Shown here: piece by piece, positions 5,128 through 5,241 of the stretch | Layout of the letters: the number at the start of each line of letters is the position of its first letter | How positions within the stretch are numbered: the stretch's first letter is position 1 | Origin: an uncultured Ruminococcus sp. | GTDB taxonomy: Bacteria; Bacillota; Clostridia; Oscillospirales; Ruminococcaceae | DNA: 5,241 bases | Direction: 5' to 3' | NCBI GenBank assembly: GCA_905199285.1 | Contig: CAJKFZ010000196.1 | Coordinates: 1 to 5,241 of the forward strand | Translations under genes and position numbers: made by a program | The notes under the pieces: generated by a model | What the model was told of the DNA's origin: nothing | Databases searched by the model: none | The model's input: only the letters and a program-made list of their open reading frames with translations

Positions 5128-5193
5128 GTGAACCGTATTACGATTGACTTAGAAACAAAATCCGACCGTGACATCACAAAATGCGGCGTGTAA
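5128..5193 (+). pseudogene. 5' end of phage DNA polymerase A gene, broken after 21 codons
   Basis: From GTG 5128 the frame reads VNRITIDLETKSDRDITKCG then V and stop TAA at 5191-5193. This matches the start of phage family A DNA polymerases, with the 3'-5' exonuclease I motif D-x-E (D7, E9 in IDLET). In intact homologues the C-G-V is followed by Y-K-Y and several hundred residues. The stop falls where the tyrosine codon should be (TA then A), and the following bases do not read as polymerase in any frame. The ribosome binding site is weak (AAAGAAG at 5114-5120). A six-codon frame from ATG 5111 ends at 5131 and overlaps the GTG (GTGA), which may couple translation. An insertion is favoured over a point mutation. 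The gene may resume beyond the window. Confidence 0.75.
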
Positions 5194-5241
5194 ATTTCGC
5201 GGGTGATTGAATTCAGTCGGTTCTCATCCTCCAGGGCAAGC
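5191..5241 (+). other. Start of an unidentified element inside the polymerase gene (RNA-like stem-loop)
   Basis: Homology to polymerase stops at about 5190-5192. The next bases carry a short hairpin, GATTG (5205-5209) and CAGTC (5214-5218) with an AATT loop (one U-G pair), then a pyrimidine-rich stretch ending in CCTCCAGGGCAAGC at the window edge. No good coding frame is visible. The hairpin in a non-coding stretch fits the 5' end of a structured RNA. Candidates are a HEARO/OMEGA RNA preceding an iscB gene, a self-splicing intron, or an insertion sequence end. The CCAGGGCAAGC end reminds me of HEARO-type RNA, but this is memory, not a search. The 5' bases do not fit the group II consensus GTGYG well. 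Confidence 0.45.

Noticed and set aside
4659..5131. Plus-strand frames of 75-104 codons opposite hicB and hicA
   Set aside because: They are antisense shadows of two well-recognised genes and have no good ribosome binding sites. The last few codons of one (ATG 5111 to TGA 5131) are noted only as a possible coupling leader.
5188..5200. Group II intron 5' end at GTGTA
   Set aside because: The consensus is GTGYG and the fifth base does not fit; too little sequence is visible to support domain I. Kept only as a minor alternative.
1..5241. CRISPR array, tRNA or rRNA genes
   Set aside because: No regularly spaced repeats of CRISPR type, no cloverleaf and no rRNA-like sequence were seen on either strand.

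Overview
The window looks like the left part of a phage-like or integrative mobile element from a low-to-moderate GC Firmicute, probably a gut Clostridia/Ruminococcus-type genome. The reasons are strong AGGAGG-type ribosome binding sites on nearly every gene, consensus sigma-A promoters, an XRE repressor paired with an ImmA/IrrE-type protease, and the phage early-gene series DUF2800, DUF2815, DNA polymerase A. The organism is inferred from style and gene content only.

Layout. Positions 1-282 are a divergent control region. A leftward promoter serves a gene that starts at the left edge (only its start codon is inside). A rightward extended -10 promoter serves the XRE (283-657) and ImmA-like (668-1429) genes. 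Each promoter has its own pair of dyad repeats, which resembles a lysogeny-type switch. A strong terminator (1444-1473) closes this unit. A 68-residue protein of unknown function follows (1522-1728) and ends in a long-stem terminator (1789-1846). A perfect 13-bp inverted repeat (1925-1955) then precedes a tightly packed rightward operon: a DeoR/HTH_11-type DNA-binding protein (1998-2354), an unknown phage protein (2351-2704), a DUF2800 PD-(D/E)XK-like nuclease with a four-Cys cluster (2694-3824) and a DUF2815 protein that looks like a single-stranded DNA-binding protein with an acidic tail (3838-4398).

On the opposite strand, between DUF2815 and the polymerase, sits a self-contained hicA-hicB toxin-antitoxin cassette (4432-5039) with its own promoter, candidate operator repeats and terminator. 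It looks like cargo dropped into a replication operon.

At the right edge the phage DNA polymerase A gene starts at 5128 with its exonuclease I motif (IDLET), but stops after 21 codons at TAA 5191. From there the sequence no longer reads as polymerase and forms a stem-loop. The simplest reading is that another element is inserted in the polymerase gene. It could be an RNA-bearing mobile element such as a HEARO/IscB (OMEGA) unit or an intron. Only about 50 bases of it are visible, and this is the most interesting point in the window.
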